From Closterium sp. Naga37s-1 (Eukaryota > Streptophyta > Zygnematophyceae > Desmidiales > Closteriaceae), in contig CANJKZ010000822.1 in NCBI GenBank assembly GCA_947471745.1, positions 405,001 through 469,000 on the forward strand: 64,000 bases of DNA, in the 5' to 3' direction. This document shows, in pieces, positions 12,001 through 22,607 of the stretch (position 1 is its first letter; the number at the start of each line of letters is the position of its first letter). The translations under genes and the position numbers were made by a program. The notes beneath the pieces are model-generated. The model was not told where the DNA came from and made no database searches. It saw only the letters and a program-made list of their open reading frames with translations.

Positions 12001-15000
12001 CTGATAAGGCCGCTGCCAAGGGTGAAACCGTAGCCCTGGGAGGAGCGGCGGTCCGGCTGCGAGTCAGCCCATGAGGAATCACTGAAGCCCGAAAGGAGAG
12101 GAGGGGAGGGGCCGCCAAGGGTGAGGACATGGTCCTTGGTCCCACGAAGGTAGCGGAGGACCCGCTTAGCAGCCTTCCAATGTTCCTCAGTGTGACGACC
12201 GGTGCCAACAAAGCGTGCGAGCACGCTAATGGGGTAGGCGAGGTCGGGGCGGGTGCACATCATTGCGTACATCAGCGACCCAACGAGCTCGGCATAGGGG
12301 TGAGGGGAGGTGGAGGGAGAAGTGGGCGGAGCGAGCTGGTGGCCGAAAGGGAGGGGTGTGGACACGGGCTTGGCCTGCGCCATCTCGAACTTCTCCAAGA
12401 CCTGGCCGATGTAGTGGGACTGGGAGAGGGTGATGGTGCGAGCAGGGCGGTCGCGCGTGATGGTCATGCCTAGGTAGTGCGTGAGGTCGCCCAGGTCCTT
12501 GCATTTGAGACGCTGCTGCAATGACATCTTCATCTGCTCCATGTCAGCCTTGGAGTCAGAAAGGAGAATCATGTCGTCCACATACACCAGAATGAAGAAG
12601 CGGCGAGGGGAGGAGCGAATGAAGAGGCTGGCATCGGAGTGGGATGCAGAGAAGCCGAGGGACCCCAGAGTGGCAGACAGCTTCGCGTGCCACTCCCTTG
12701 GCGCCTGCTTCAAGCCATAGACAGGGCGACGCAGCTGCCAGACGGTGTTCTCTGGAAAGGCAGCATGGAACCCAGGGGGCCGTCTGAGGAAGATGCGCTC
12801 GTGCAGGTCGCCCTGCAGGAACGCATTGGAGACGTCCATGGAGCATATCTCCATGTTGTCACGTGCGCCAATGTCGAGGGCTGCGCGAAAGGTGGGTGGT
12901 TTGGCGGTGGGGGCGTAAGTGAACCAGAAATCCTTGCCCCAAGTCTGCGTGAAACCCTTGGCACAGTAGCGTGCCTTGTAGACCGGCTCCTCGCCCGGCA
13001 GCTGCTTCACCCGAAAGACCCATTTGCCCTCGACGAGATTGGCGCCGGCTGGGAGGGGGACATCGACAAAGGAGTCGTTGCGAATAAATGCCTCACACTC
13101 CAAGAAGATCGCCGCTATCCATTTGTCCGCGTCAGGGCAGGTGATGGCCTCTTGGAAGGTGGTGGGAGTGAAGATGGTTGGGGTGGAGGTGGCGCCAAAG
13201 ACGGGAAAGCCGAGGAAGTCAAGGTAGAGGGAGGCAAGGAAAGGTGTGTGTTGCCGAATGTTGAGGAACTCCTCATGGGAGTCCTCAAGGAGCTGAATGG
13301 AGGCGGGAGGAGGGGCTCCAATGAGTCTGTCCAGGGAGCGGGTGTGCATGCGGGGAAGGAGGAAAGGGGAGGAGCGGGAAGTTGCACGTCGCTGCTGCTG
13401 CTGCAGGTGCTGCTGCCCCTGCTGCTGCTGCTGTTGTCCCAGTTGCTGCTGCTGCGCCTGCCCCGGCTGCTGCTGCTGCTGCTGCTGCGCCGGCTGCTGG
13501 AAAGGGGGAGAATGAGAGGCGGAGGGAGAGGGGGGAGGGGGTGCAGCTGAGTGAGCGGGAGAGGCGGGTGCGGCAGGGTCGTAGACGTCGGCAGAGGAGG
13601 AAGGCGGGAGCGGGGCGGCGACAGGGGGGAGGAGAGGCGCTGGAGGGAGAAGAGGCGGGAGGACGGTGTCGGTCCAAGCGAGGGGGCGAGTGGGAGGAGG
13701 GAGAGGGTCAGGAGGAGGAGCGGAGTAGTAGGGAGTGGACTCGTCGAAGACGACGTCGATGCTGCGGATGAGGCGATTGGTGGGAGGGTGGAGGAATAGG
13801 TAGCCTGGGGAATCGCGATTGTGCCCAAGGTAGACGCACTCCAGAGCGCGAGGGGCGAGCTTGCCAGCAGTGCGGGAGCGATCGGCTGGAGGGATGAGGA
13901 CGAACGCCTTGCAGCCCCAAACGCGAAGGCCAGCAGCGTCAGGCTTGGCCTTAGACCAAAGTTCTGTGGGGGAGGAGGAGGAATGCTGAGGGTGGGAGCG
14001 GAGATTAAGGAGGAGGGCAGCATGGAGGAGGGCATAGCTCCAGAGGGAAGGAGGGGTGGAGGCGTGAGCAAGAAGGCAGCGCGCAATCTTGGTGATCTCA
14101 CGAATGCGACTCTCAGCGATGCCGTTCTGCTGAGGGGAATGGGGGAGGGTGTGGGTCTGCTGAATGCCGCGGGTTTTGCAGTAAGTGGCGAGGGTGTGAT
14201 TGAGGAACTCACCCCCACCATCAGAGTGAAGGCAGCTGATGGGGCGTTTAAAGTGTGTGCGGCACTGCTCAGCCCATGCAATGACCACAGCCGGCACTTG
14301 ATCCTTCGTGTGAAGGAAGAAGACAGTAGAGTACCGACTGTGGTCGTCGACGAGGACAAGCATGTACCGGTGCCCCTGGCGAGAGCGGATGGGATAGGGG
14401 CCCCACAGGTCCATGTGAACAAGGTCAAGGGGAGCAGCTGCGAAAGTGGGATGGCTGTGATGGGGAGACTGTTTGAGTTTGCCATGAATGCAGGATGGGC
14501 ATGGGGGTGCGGGGGAGGAAGGGAGGGGAGGAAGAGTGGGGGGGAGGCTGTCGAGGAGGCGGGATGTGATGGCAGTGCGAAGTGCAGCGAAGTTTGGGTG
14601 GCCTAATCTGTGATGCAAGAGCACAGCAGGGTGGGAGAGGTGACTAGAGGAGGAGGGGGATGGAGTGGGGGAAGGAGGGGGGAAGGAGGATGAGGGGGAT
14701 GACGTAGGGGAGGAGGATACCTGGGGGGGAGGGGGAGGGGGAGGGGGGCCGGTGGAAGTGCCAGCACGAGTGGTGACCTGACAAAAGGAGGGACGAGGTG
14801 TGCGGAGCGTGTAAAGGCGAGTGCGTGGACAAAAGGGAATGCGTAGGAGGAAGCGACCAGAAGCAGTGTTGTAGAGATCACAGTAAGAAGCATTACCAGG
14901 GTAAATAGCGGTAATACCAGCGCCTTGTATCTCACGGTGGGAGAGGAGATTGTTGCGAAGGGTGGGGATGTGGAGACCTGTGACTGTACCAGATGGGAAA

Positions 15001-15477
15001 GCGGTGCAAGGTAGAGTGGAGAGGTGAGTGCATGGGACGGAAAAACTGGTGTCGGCACCGTGAACCTGAGTGGGAAGAGGAAGGGGAGTGAGGGTGCCAG
15101 CATCCTTCAGTGCAGTTTCGGTGGCCCCACTATCAAGGACAAAGTCCAAGGTGGGGGGGGAAGGAGGGGGAGGTGACACGGAGTACTGGAAAAGCGTCTC
15201 ATCAATAGCAGAGGGATACATGGAAGCGACAGAGGGTGCAGCGGTAACATGACCAAGGAAACTGCCTTGGGTGTCAGAGACACTGGGGGGGGCAGAGGGG
15301 TAGCCAGAGTATGGCTGCTGCTGGAGAAGGGGCTGCTGTGGCTGAGGAGGATAAGGGAGGAGGGGGGGACCCAGGAATCCCGGGTGATGCTGTGGCCCCA
15401 GGTACTGCTGCTGCATAGGCAGAAGGCCCTGGAACCCCGGGTGCATCTGCTGCTGCTGCTGCTGCTGCTGTTGCCGC

Positions 15478-15512
<35 letters not shown>

Positions 15513-18500
15513 AGGCTGCGGGTCTGGAAGGGGGGGAAGAAAGACTTGTACCTGGTGCAGGAGGTGGGGAGGCAGGTGACTCGCCAGAGTCTGGTGGAGC
15601 TGAGAAGGTGGTGGCTGATAGGCGGGAAGTGTTCGAACGTCATGAACAGTGGGGCGAGGGGTAACAGTGGCCCAGCGAGGAGGGGTACCTGTGTTGCCCC
15701 GAGCAAACCACTCATCACTGAGGGCCTTGAAGCAGGTTTCAGCAGGATGGGTGGTTTGGTTGCAGCGGTGGCCCTTGTTGGGGCCCTGTCGAATGACATA
15801 GGAGCAAGGAGGGAAACCCCCAGAGCGTCCACCGCGACCAGCACCCCCGTCACCTCCCGGCGTCCCACCTGTAACGCCACCGCCAGCTCCTCCACCTCGA
15901 CCACCACCGCCTCCGCCACTCCCCCCACCACGACCCTTGCCACCACGCCCCCCACGTCCTCCGCGTCCCTGTGTGAAGTTGAGGGTGGAGGGGGACTGGC
16001 GGGTAAGCTTGGCTTCAGTATCAAGGACCCATGTGGTGACTTCGGCAGCCGTGGCGTGGGGAGAGAGAACAATGTCGTAGGCGATGCGGTGCATCTCATA
16101 AGCCGGGGTGAGTCCCTCGAGGATGCGCCAAATGAGGAGGGGGTCGTCAATAGTGGCCCCACGCTCCCGAAGACGCCGAGCTGTGTTGTTGAGGCGACGG
16201 GTATAGTCAGCTGCGCCGGTGCAGGTGTCAAGGGTGATAGCGTTGAAGTCACGGTAGAGGGCATGAAGAGATGCCATGTCCCGACGGTCATACAAATCAC
16301 AGAGGGCGCGCCAGAGAACTGCAGAGGAAGTGGCGTCAAGCTCGCTCTGGAGTGAGGTCGGGATGCAGGAGTTGATGAGGCCAATAGCCCGAGTGTCGGC
16401 AATGCACCAGGCGGCATGGCGAGTAGTGAAATCAGTCAGCTGGGAGGTGTAGGACGTCTTATCAGCAGTGTACTTCGCATGAAGGGCAGCAGCCGTGGTG
16501 TGAGCAGCAAGGGCTGCCTTGTGGGTATCCACCAGTCGCGTGTGTGTCGCCACCTCCTCCGCGTAGGTGGTGAGGCGCGAGGCATTGGTGGTGTTGTCAG
16601 AAACGAGGCGAGGGATATCGGGCGGGCGAGGTGCTTCGCCAGGATGGGGTGGTGGAGGAGGAGGTTCAAGACTAAGGAGAGGAGGTGGCTTGGGCTCAAG
16701 CCCATCCGGTTCGGCAAAGACAACGGAGTGGAGGTTGACACCGCCAATAATGGTGGAGCGGAGGACACCGGTGAGGCTCTGTGAGAATCGGTGCCAATTT
16801 AGTGCAGTAGTGCCGTCCTGGACTTCCAGGCGAACAATGGAGCCAGTATCAATAGGTACGGAGTCAGTCGCCATGAGTGCTGCTGCCACTGTTCAGCTCT
16901 GCCGCTGCTGCTGCCCAGTCACGCTGCTGCTGCTGTCCAGTCACGCTGCTGCTGCTGCCCAGTCACGCTGCTGCTGCTGCCCAGACCTGCTGCTGCTGCT
17001 GCTGTCCAGTCACGCTGCTGCTGCTGTGCAGTCACGCTGCTGCTGCTGTCCAGACCTGCTGCTGCTGCTGTTCAGTCACACTGCTGCTGCTGTCCAGACC
17101 TGCTGCTGCTGCTGTTCAGTCACACTGCTGCTGCTGTTCAGACCTGCTGCTGCTGCTGTCCAGTCACGCTGCTGCTGCTGTCCAGTCACGCTGCTGCTGC
17201 TGTCCAGACCTGCTGCTGCTGCTGTTCAGTCACACTGCTGCTGCTGTCCAGACCTGCTGCTGCTGCTGTTCAGTCACACTGCTGCTGCTGTTCAGACCTG
17301 CTGCTGCTGCTGCCCAGTCACGCTGCTGCTGCTGCCCAGACCTGCTGCTGCTGCTGCTGTCCAGTCACGCTGCTGCTGCTGCCCAGTCACGCTGCTGCTG
17401 CTGCCCAGACCTGCTGCTGCTGCTGCTGTTCAGACCTGCTGCTGCTGCTGTCCAGTCACACTGCTGCTGCTGTTCAGACCTGCTGCTGCTGCTGTCCAGT
17501 CACGCTGCTGCTGCTGTCCAGACCTGCTGCTGCCGCTGTCCAGTCACACTACTGCTGCTGCCCAGGGCACAAGTGCTGCTACTGTCCGGTCACGCCGCTG
17601 CTGCTGTTGCGGGGAGGGCCGCGCAGTTGCTCTGCAGGGCTCAGGTGGGTGCTGGAAGAGGTAGCACGATGGGCAAGGAGGCTCGCGTGGTTGGCGGCAG
17701 TGGTGGCGTGACGCTTGGAGGGGCCCGTGCGACTGCGAGGAGGGGTGACGTGAAGGGCAGGGGGGGCCTCCGCAGCTGCTGGCAGAGGTGTCGCGACGGT
17801 CAAATGAAGCAATGCGGCCGCTAGCAGAGGATTCGGAACGGTTAAAACGATCCGCGCGACTGCTGCCAGGGATTCGCGATGGTGAAATTGACTCGCGCGA
17901 CTGCTGGCAGGGATTCGCGACGGTGAAATTGACCCGCGCGACTGCTGGCAGTGACTTCGCGACGGTGAAATTGACCCGCGCGACTGCTGGCAGGGACTTC
18001 GCGACGGTAAAATTGACCCACGCGACTGCTGGCAGGGACTTCGCGACGGTGAAATTGACCCGCGCGACTGCTGGCAGGGACTTCGCGACGGTAAAATTGA
18101 CCCGCGCGACTGCTGGCAGGGACTTCGCGACGGTGAAATTGACCCGCGCGACTGCTGGCAGTGACTTCGCGACGGTGAAATTGACCCGCGCGACTGCTGG
18201 CAGGGATTCGCGACGGTGGAATGGACCCGCGCGACTGCTGGCAGTGACTTCGCGACGGTGGAATGGACCCGCGCGACTGCTAGCAGGGACTTCGCGACGG
18301 TGAAAACGTTCCAAATCACTGGAGGAGAGGATTACGTGACGGGTAAAAGGAGCCGTGCGATTTCAGGCAGGGATTTCGCGACGAGAAGGTGGGAGGGCGC
18401 ACTACGAGCTGCTTCTAGCTGAGGTGTAATAGGTTTACGTTGAGAAATGTTACTTTGGTTGAGTAGGCCTAGGATCTAGGGCGTTTGCCTTAGGCTCTGA

Positions 18501-21500
18501 ATACCATGAAAGAAACTATGAGCTATAGGAAGTTGAGGAAGAATTGTTAACATTAGCTCAAAAGAGCACAAAGTTATACAAGGAAGAGAAGGTTGGAGAA
18601 GAAGACCAAACCTAGCACATAAGACACCAAGACCAAGTAGGCTAGTGGGAGGAAGGACCATCCAACCAACCCTAGTGGGATGGTGGCCAACCAACCAAAG
18701 TTGGTTGCTCCACTTGGCCAACAAGGTTGGAGCCAAGTCTAAGCTAGGATATTTGGGTTCACCCCAATTAGGGTGTCTACCCGTAGTACACCCAAAACTA
18801 GAGCCTGAACCAACCCAACTGTACACCACTCTTGGTGTACAGTCACAAGTGTTCGCATGCTATAATATATAGATTCTAACACCTACCCCTCCCTACCCCT
18901 CCCGACCCCCCTCTTCTCAGCCTGGGCATTCCTTCCTTCTCTGAGAAGCTCTCCAACCTGCTCGAGTCAGCAGAGGAGGACTCGCGGGACGTGCGCAGCT
19001 TCCTGGAAGAATCCCGGATCATCCGCAGGCAGTGAGTTCCTTAGTAACGAGGCACTTTTCGACGAAGCACCTTGTAATGAAGCACCTTGTATTGAGGCAC
19101 CTTTGACGAGGCAAGCTGTAGCAGGGTAGCTTGTTGACATGCAGCTGGGGAGCGAGGAGGGCCCGCGCAAATTTCCAGCATTGAGTGTGCTTCGCATCCC
19201 ATCCCATCCCATCCCGTCCCATCCATGCCATCCCATCCCATCCCATCCCATCCCATCCCATCCCATCCCATCCCATCCCATCCCATCCCATCCCATCCCA
19301 TCCCATCCCATCCCATCCCATCCCATCCCATCCCATCCCATCCCATCCCATCCCATCCCATCCCATTTCATCCCATCCCATCCCATCCCATCCCATCCCG
19401 TCCCATCCATGCCATGCCATCCCATCCCATCCCATCCCATCCCATCCCTCCCATCCCATCCCATCCCATCCCATCCCATCCCATCCCATCCCATCCCATC
19501 CCATCCCATCCCATCCCATCCCATCCCATCCCATCCCATCCCATCCCATCCCATCCCATCCCATCCCATCCCGTCCCATCCATGCCATCCCATCCCACCA
19601 CATCCCACCACATCCCACCGCATCCCATCCCATTTCACCACACTTACCAGGTTGGGAGTGGAGGACAAGCTGGGCGCGGAGAAGCTCATGTTTGCAGCAC
19701 TTGACAGCGTTGAGAAGAAGCTGGGGAAGGCGCTGGTGGGCGATGATGTGAAGGGCATGGCGATGTTTCAGGAGGAGGTCAATGCTATTAACAAGAAGTG
19801 AGTGGTTTGAATGGCCCTTCGGAGTGTGCATGCAACCAGAAGGGAGAAGAGGCTGGGGAAGGCGCTGGTGGGGGATGGATGACGTGAAGGGCATGGCGAT
19901 GTTTCAGGACGAGGTGAACGCCATCAACAAGAAGTGAGTTCTGTTGTCAACAAGTACAGTGTGTGCTTGTATGTGTGTTTGATTGTTCGTTTTTGTTTTT
20001 TTTCTTGTCAGCGCCATCACCCTGAAGCATTTCCCAAAATATTTTGGAATGATGGTCATGGTTTATTTGGTTCAAGCCATGGCATGCAACTGTTTCTTAC
20101 CTCCTCTGGGGGAAACAAAGTATAAGTGCTGGCGATGCTGCAGGAGAAGAGAAGGTGAACGTTCTCAACAAGAAATGAGGGTGTTCACGTCTTGCATACA
20201 AGAAACCTGACTGGATTTCTGGTGTGCGCATGCATAAGGAGTTCTTAGAGGGTGTTTTTGTTGAGTTTGTGCGTGTGTTCACGTCACGCACATGGCCAGC
20301 ACCGGAAACATGGTCAGCTGGTGCTGAGAGGCAGTAATCTGGAAAGCACCGGAGAAGCAGCTGGAAATGAGCATGGTCAAGACAAATAGAGCTGCCTGCC
20401 CCTGGACTGGACTAGCCCTGTGTAACCCCCTCTTTCTGCCATCTGAATTTCGCTGCGCTCCCCTGTCCCTGCTCTCCCGTCTCCCTGCTCTTCCCTGTTT
20501 GGCACTGTCATCCCCGCCGCTCCCTGTCGGTACCAGGCTGGGGTTGAAGGACGGCGATTTGGAGCCGTTGGAGCAGCAGCTGGGGACCAGCATGGCCAAG
20601 ACTGACGTCGCTGCCTTCCCCTTGACTAGCCCCTTCTACCTCCTCTTTCCGCCATCCAACTTTCCCTTCTCTCCCCCCCCCCAGGCTGGGGTTGAAGGAC
20701 GGCGACTTGGAGCCGTTGGAGCAGCAGCTGGAGACGAGCATGGCCAAGACTGACATTGCTGCCTTTGCCAGCGAAGCAGCACAGAAGATTGGCACGTACC
20801 AGAAGAGGTGGGTGGTTGTCGCTCGGGTTCTTATTGAGAATTCTCAAAAACGGCGTAAAAAAAATGGCCAAGACCGACATCGCTGCCTTCTCCAGCGAGG
20901 CGGCACAGAAGATTGGCACGTACCAGAAGAGGTGGGTGGGGTTCTGGGCTGTTCCTGAGAATTGTTGGAAAAAAACAACCTGCAAAGAAATGGCCAAGAC
21001 TGACATTGCTGCCTTAGCTAGCGAGGCGGTGGAGAATATTGGCACGTACCAGAAGAGGTGGGTGGTCCCTTGGGGTTTGAGGCGTTAAACCTGTTGAGCG
21101 AGGTTGGGATGGACAGGAAAGTTGGGCAGTCCTGGGAAGTGAGCAAGGAGGCACCAAAGGGGTTATTGCGAGCAGGGACTCGGAATACTTCTCTCAGTCT
21201 GCTTGCTCGCAGGCCTTCCGGTCTGCACCATTTTGTTGCACATTTTTTTGTTACTAGTTTTTTTATGAAGTGCACTGTTCGGAAGGGGTTTTTGTCTGAT
21301 ATTGTGTTTATTTCTCACTCTAAATTACTGCCGATCACCTGGGAAGGTTTTTAAGAATGGTGGGATGGACCGCAATGCAATTACCCTCAAGATGTTCATC
21401 ATATTCTTGATGTAATTTGCCTGTTTACGCTGTATTTTTTTAACCCAATTCCCAGGGACGGCTTGGAGGACATCCAGGTGGACCTCAAGACCCTGGATCC

Positions 21501-21516
21501 CAAGGCTTACATGTGA
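9074..21516 (+). CDS. MGP1: Mitochondrial F1Fo ATP synthase 24-kDa (FAd) subunit, 7 exons
   Basis: The model joins 9074-9112, 9920-10019, 10515-10662, 18921-19031, 19651-19797, 20685-20807 and 21456-21516. All junctions are GT-AG, phases close, and the product is 242 residues. The N-terminus is a mitochondrial presequence (MAARSSSRLIALA, then ARGFATAAPAEE). The mature protein matches the plant-specific ATP synthase 24-kDa subunit: KAYAAAVKNIRER, then ALDSVEKKLGKALVGDDVKG, INKKLGLKDGDLEPLEQQLE, and a C-terminus of the DIQVDLKTLDPKAYM type. Arabidopsis MGP1 is about the same length (about 240). It is a peripheral subunit of the inner-membrane ATP synthase, mainly helical. Intron 3 is 8.3 kb because it carries an antisense copia element and exon-4 echoes. 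Exons 3, 4, 5 and 6 all have partial echoes nearby; I chose the copies that keep phase and splice sites. Confidence 0.88.
9694..9708. repeat. GAGTCGACTCAAAAG palindrome copy
   Basis: This is one copy of the recurring palindromic spacer motif, here with only the right T/A extension intact (ATTCGAGTCGACTCAAAAG). It lies in intron 1 of the ATP synthase gene, upstream of exon 2. The same GAGTCGACTCAAAAGCCA phrase occurs at 26262. Confidence 0.7.
10197..10432 (+). repeat. Two echoes of ATP-synthase exon 3 (5' part) upstream of the exon
   Basis: Copies at 10197-10266 and 10365-10432 repeat the first ~65 bp of exon 3 (VKAAFIKQQ.SFRSYLEG) with an upstream CCACCAC(C)AG acceptor. They stop being similar just after the 'CTGGAAGGT' point. 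Only the third copy (10515) continues into the rest of the exon. Using the first acceptor would break the reading frame. Confidence 0.85.
10776..11640 (+). repeat. Six echoes of ATP-synthase exon 4 (5' part)
   Basis: Partial copies of the start of exon 4 (coding LGIPSFS.KLSNLLESAEED in the true exon) begin near 10776, 10944, 11126, 11302, 11450 and 11596. Each follows a CCCAG or similar acceptor and a C-rich tract. They differ by substitutions (for example CCTAAGTCTTTGC in the second), so they are not identical assembly duplicates. The true exon 4 lies beyond the copia insertion at 18921. Confidence 0.88.
11691..16889 (-). CDS. Copia Gag-Pol polyprotein, intact single frame
   Basis: 1732 residues run without a stop. 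In order: a Gag domain (from MAAALMATDSVPI); a variant zinc knuckle (residues about 360-385, spaced C-x13-C-x4-H-x4-C); a Gln-rich linker; an aspartic protease (VLDSGATET); the GAG-pre-integrase domain (HRLGHPNF, then CPSCIHGK); integrase with its D,D35,E core (MDLWGPY, HSDGGGEF, PQQNGIAE); reverse transcriptase (ARYCAKGFTQ, YVDDMILL); and RNase H (SDSSWADSQPDRRSSQGY, CEAELYAG). The frame ends in ANLADREG, where other copies have ANLADIFTKAL, so the last residues come from flanking DNA. The intact frame implies recent activity, although the missing 3' LTR should make this copy immobile. Confidence 0.93.
16895..17570. repeat. CTG/CAG-rich ~20-bp tandem repeat in the copia leader
   Basis: Units such as CCAGTCACGCTGCTGCTG and CCAGACCTGCTGCTGCTG repeat about 30 times with small variations. 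They sit between the Gag start and the LTR, i.e. in the 5' leader of the element. Long open frames across it in all + frames are artefacts of the trinucleotide composition. Confidence 0.9.
17838..18305. repeat. 42-bp tandem repeat in the copia leader
   Basis: About 11 copies of a 42-bp unit (TTCGCGACGGTGAAATTGAC then CCGCGCGACTGCTGGCAGGGA) lie between the primer-binding site and the CTG block. Copies differ at a few positions; units near the edges are more diverged. Because 42 is divisible by three, it stays open on both strands, but nothing suggests that it is translated. Confidence 0.9.
18493..18506 (-). promoter_or_regulatory. Copia primer-binding site
   Basis: On the minus strand, immediately inside the LTR, the sequence TGGTATTCAGAGCC resembles the initiator-Met tRNA primer-binding site of plant copia elements (TGGTATCAGAGC), with one extra T. 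Its position directly after the LTR terminal CA supports the LTR boundary. Confidence 0.75.
18507..18881 (-). repeat. 5' LTR of the copia element (375 bp)
   Basis: Read on the minus strand it begins TGTTAGAATCTATATATTAT and ends TTTCA, with the standard TG...CA ends. It contains an AT-rich TATA-like stretch near its start (TATATATTATA). No second LTR copy is present in the window. Confidence 0.8.
19196..19625. repeat. CATCC pentanucleotide satellite in intron 4
   Basis: Roughly 85 tandem copies of CATCC fill most of intron 4 of the ATP synthase gene. Interruptions (GTCCCATCCATGCC, CATTTCATCC, CACCA units) recur at intervals and suggest higher-order repeats. Open frames (MGWDG repeats on the minus strand, HPIPS repeats on the plus strand) are by-products of the unit. 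Confidence 0.95.
19849..21060 (+). repeat. Echoes of ATP-synthase exons 5 and 6
   Basis: Downstream of exon 5, its 3' part with donor recurs at about 19849-19940 (GGGCATGGCGATGTTTCAGG, then AACAAGAAGTGAG) and, much decayed, at about 20127-20180. Upstream of exon 6, its 5' part recurs at about 20322-20400 (decayed) and 20531-20630 (good, with a CCAGGCTGGGG acceptor). Downstream of exon 6, its 3' part with donor recurs at about 20864-20940 and 20990-21062 (GGCACGTACCAGAAGAGGTG). Only the copies in the gene model keep full length and phase. Confidence 0.85.
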
Positions 21517-22607
21517 ATCAGTCTTGATTGCAGCTGAGACTTCAAACTGTTAGTATATGTGATGTGAATTCATCCGTAGGTGTTTCTCTGCTGCATTTTA
21601 TGCAGTTCATATAGCCCCCTCAGCTTCTTCAATGGTAGTGTACTAACATCGAAACCACTTGCGAAACATACGCGATAGCTTTACAAATCCAATCCCAAGG
21701 ACCGTGGTCCTGTGGTTCAGGTTCAGAACAGCAACGACTTTCACGAGACTCGCGACGCTCTTCCAAAATTTCGCCAGCCGTCGTCTGCCAACTTCAGCGA
21801 TGCGATTCCCATCCCTTCACCCTGGTCCTATTTTCGCTCCACTAGCGGTCCCTCGATACTGTTCACGCGGAGCTGCCTTCCTCTTCCTGTCCCGCCAGCG
21901 ACTGCGGTTCAGAGCCCACACTCCCGCGTAGCGGAAAATGTACGGCATTAGCGGAGCAAAATCATTCTCTGCGCGCAGGCTTGCAGAGCGCTCCCGCAAC
22001 GATGAAGGGCCAGCCAACCAAAACATCGAAGTTGCCCCGCTTACCTTCCGCAACCACTCCCCCACATACATTCTCTTCCCGCAATCCTCCCCCCTCACGC
22101 CCTTCCCTCCCCCCGCCTCCTACTATAGCCGTCCGCCAAACCATTGATGTGAGGAGCAGCCTCAAGAGAATTTTACCTTGACGGAAGCCGCATCCCTCAT
22201 TCCGTACTTATTCTGTTCGTTCAGGCAGGGCGGCTGTTGGCGATGCGACGCCGTGCAACGCGCACATTGTGTCGCTTATTCAGCCGCCTCGACGGCTCTT
22301 AGTCATGTTGCTCTTCTGCATGGGAAGTAGAGCGAAGACGCTCACATTGATTTCTGATTTGCGCTGGAACATAGAATAGAGGCACCACCCTCTGTACTTG
22401 TTCCAGAAGCCCATATGTTCAGGTCTCTTATCCGTTTCTTAGTCTGGTCCTGCTAACGACTATCCTCAGCTGAATCTGACGTAGTCGGAGCAAAGCTATT
22501 TAGGTATTCGAAGCTACCCGAGCTCCTGAACGCGTTACAGAGTTCCGCGTAACTGCAACATAGATACCTTCATTTATTTATCGTATCCTTCAGTTCATAC
22601 GCCAAAA
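21517..22607. other. Intergenic region between ATP-synthase and HIPL genes
   Basis: It contains the probable 3' UTR of the ATP synthase gene and the promoter and leader of HIPL. Short open frames at 21659-22181 have no recognisable domain. I see no RNA gene or element here. Confidence 0.4.

Larger units (their letters stand above)
11691..18881 (-). mobile_element. Ty1/copia retrotransposon in ATP-synthase intron 3, 3' LTR missing
   Basis: The element reads right to left. A 5' LTR (18881 down to 18507) starts TGTTAGAATC and ends CA. A primer-binding site, a 1.6-kb repeat-rich leader and a full-length gag-pol frame follow. The left end stops abruptly inside the 'EANLAD' tail at about 11,691 and abuts a C-rich intron sequence. 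No second LTR is visible there. Both flanks carry CCTCCCTACCCCTCCC-type sequence (about 11,685-11,704 and 18,882-18,902), so recombination between these may have deleted the 3' end. It is antisense to its host gene. Confidence 0.85.

Noticed and set aside
13115..16417. Large Ser/Pro/Leu-rich open frames overlapping the copia polyprotein in other frames
   Set aside because: They are frame shadows of the GC-rich copia ORF, which has all expected domains in the main frame.
16567..17824. CTG-derived open frames (LLLLSSHAAAA type)
   Set aside because: Trinucleotide-repeat artefact in the copia leader.
19019..19894. Open frames encoding MGWDG or HPIPS repeats
   Set aside because: These are translations of the CATCC pentamer satellite; the true coding exons of the ATP synthase gene flank it.
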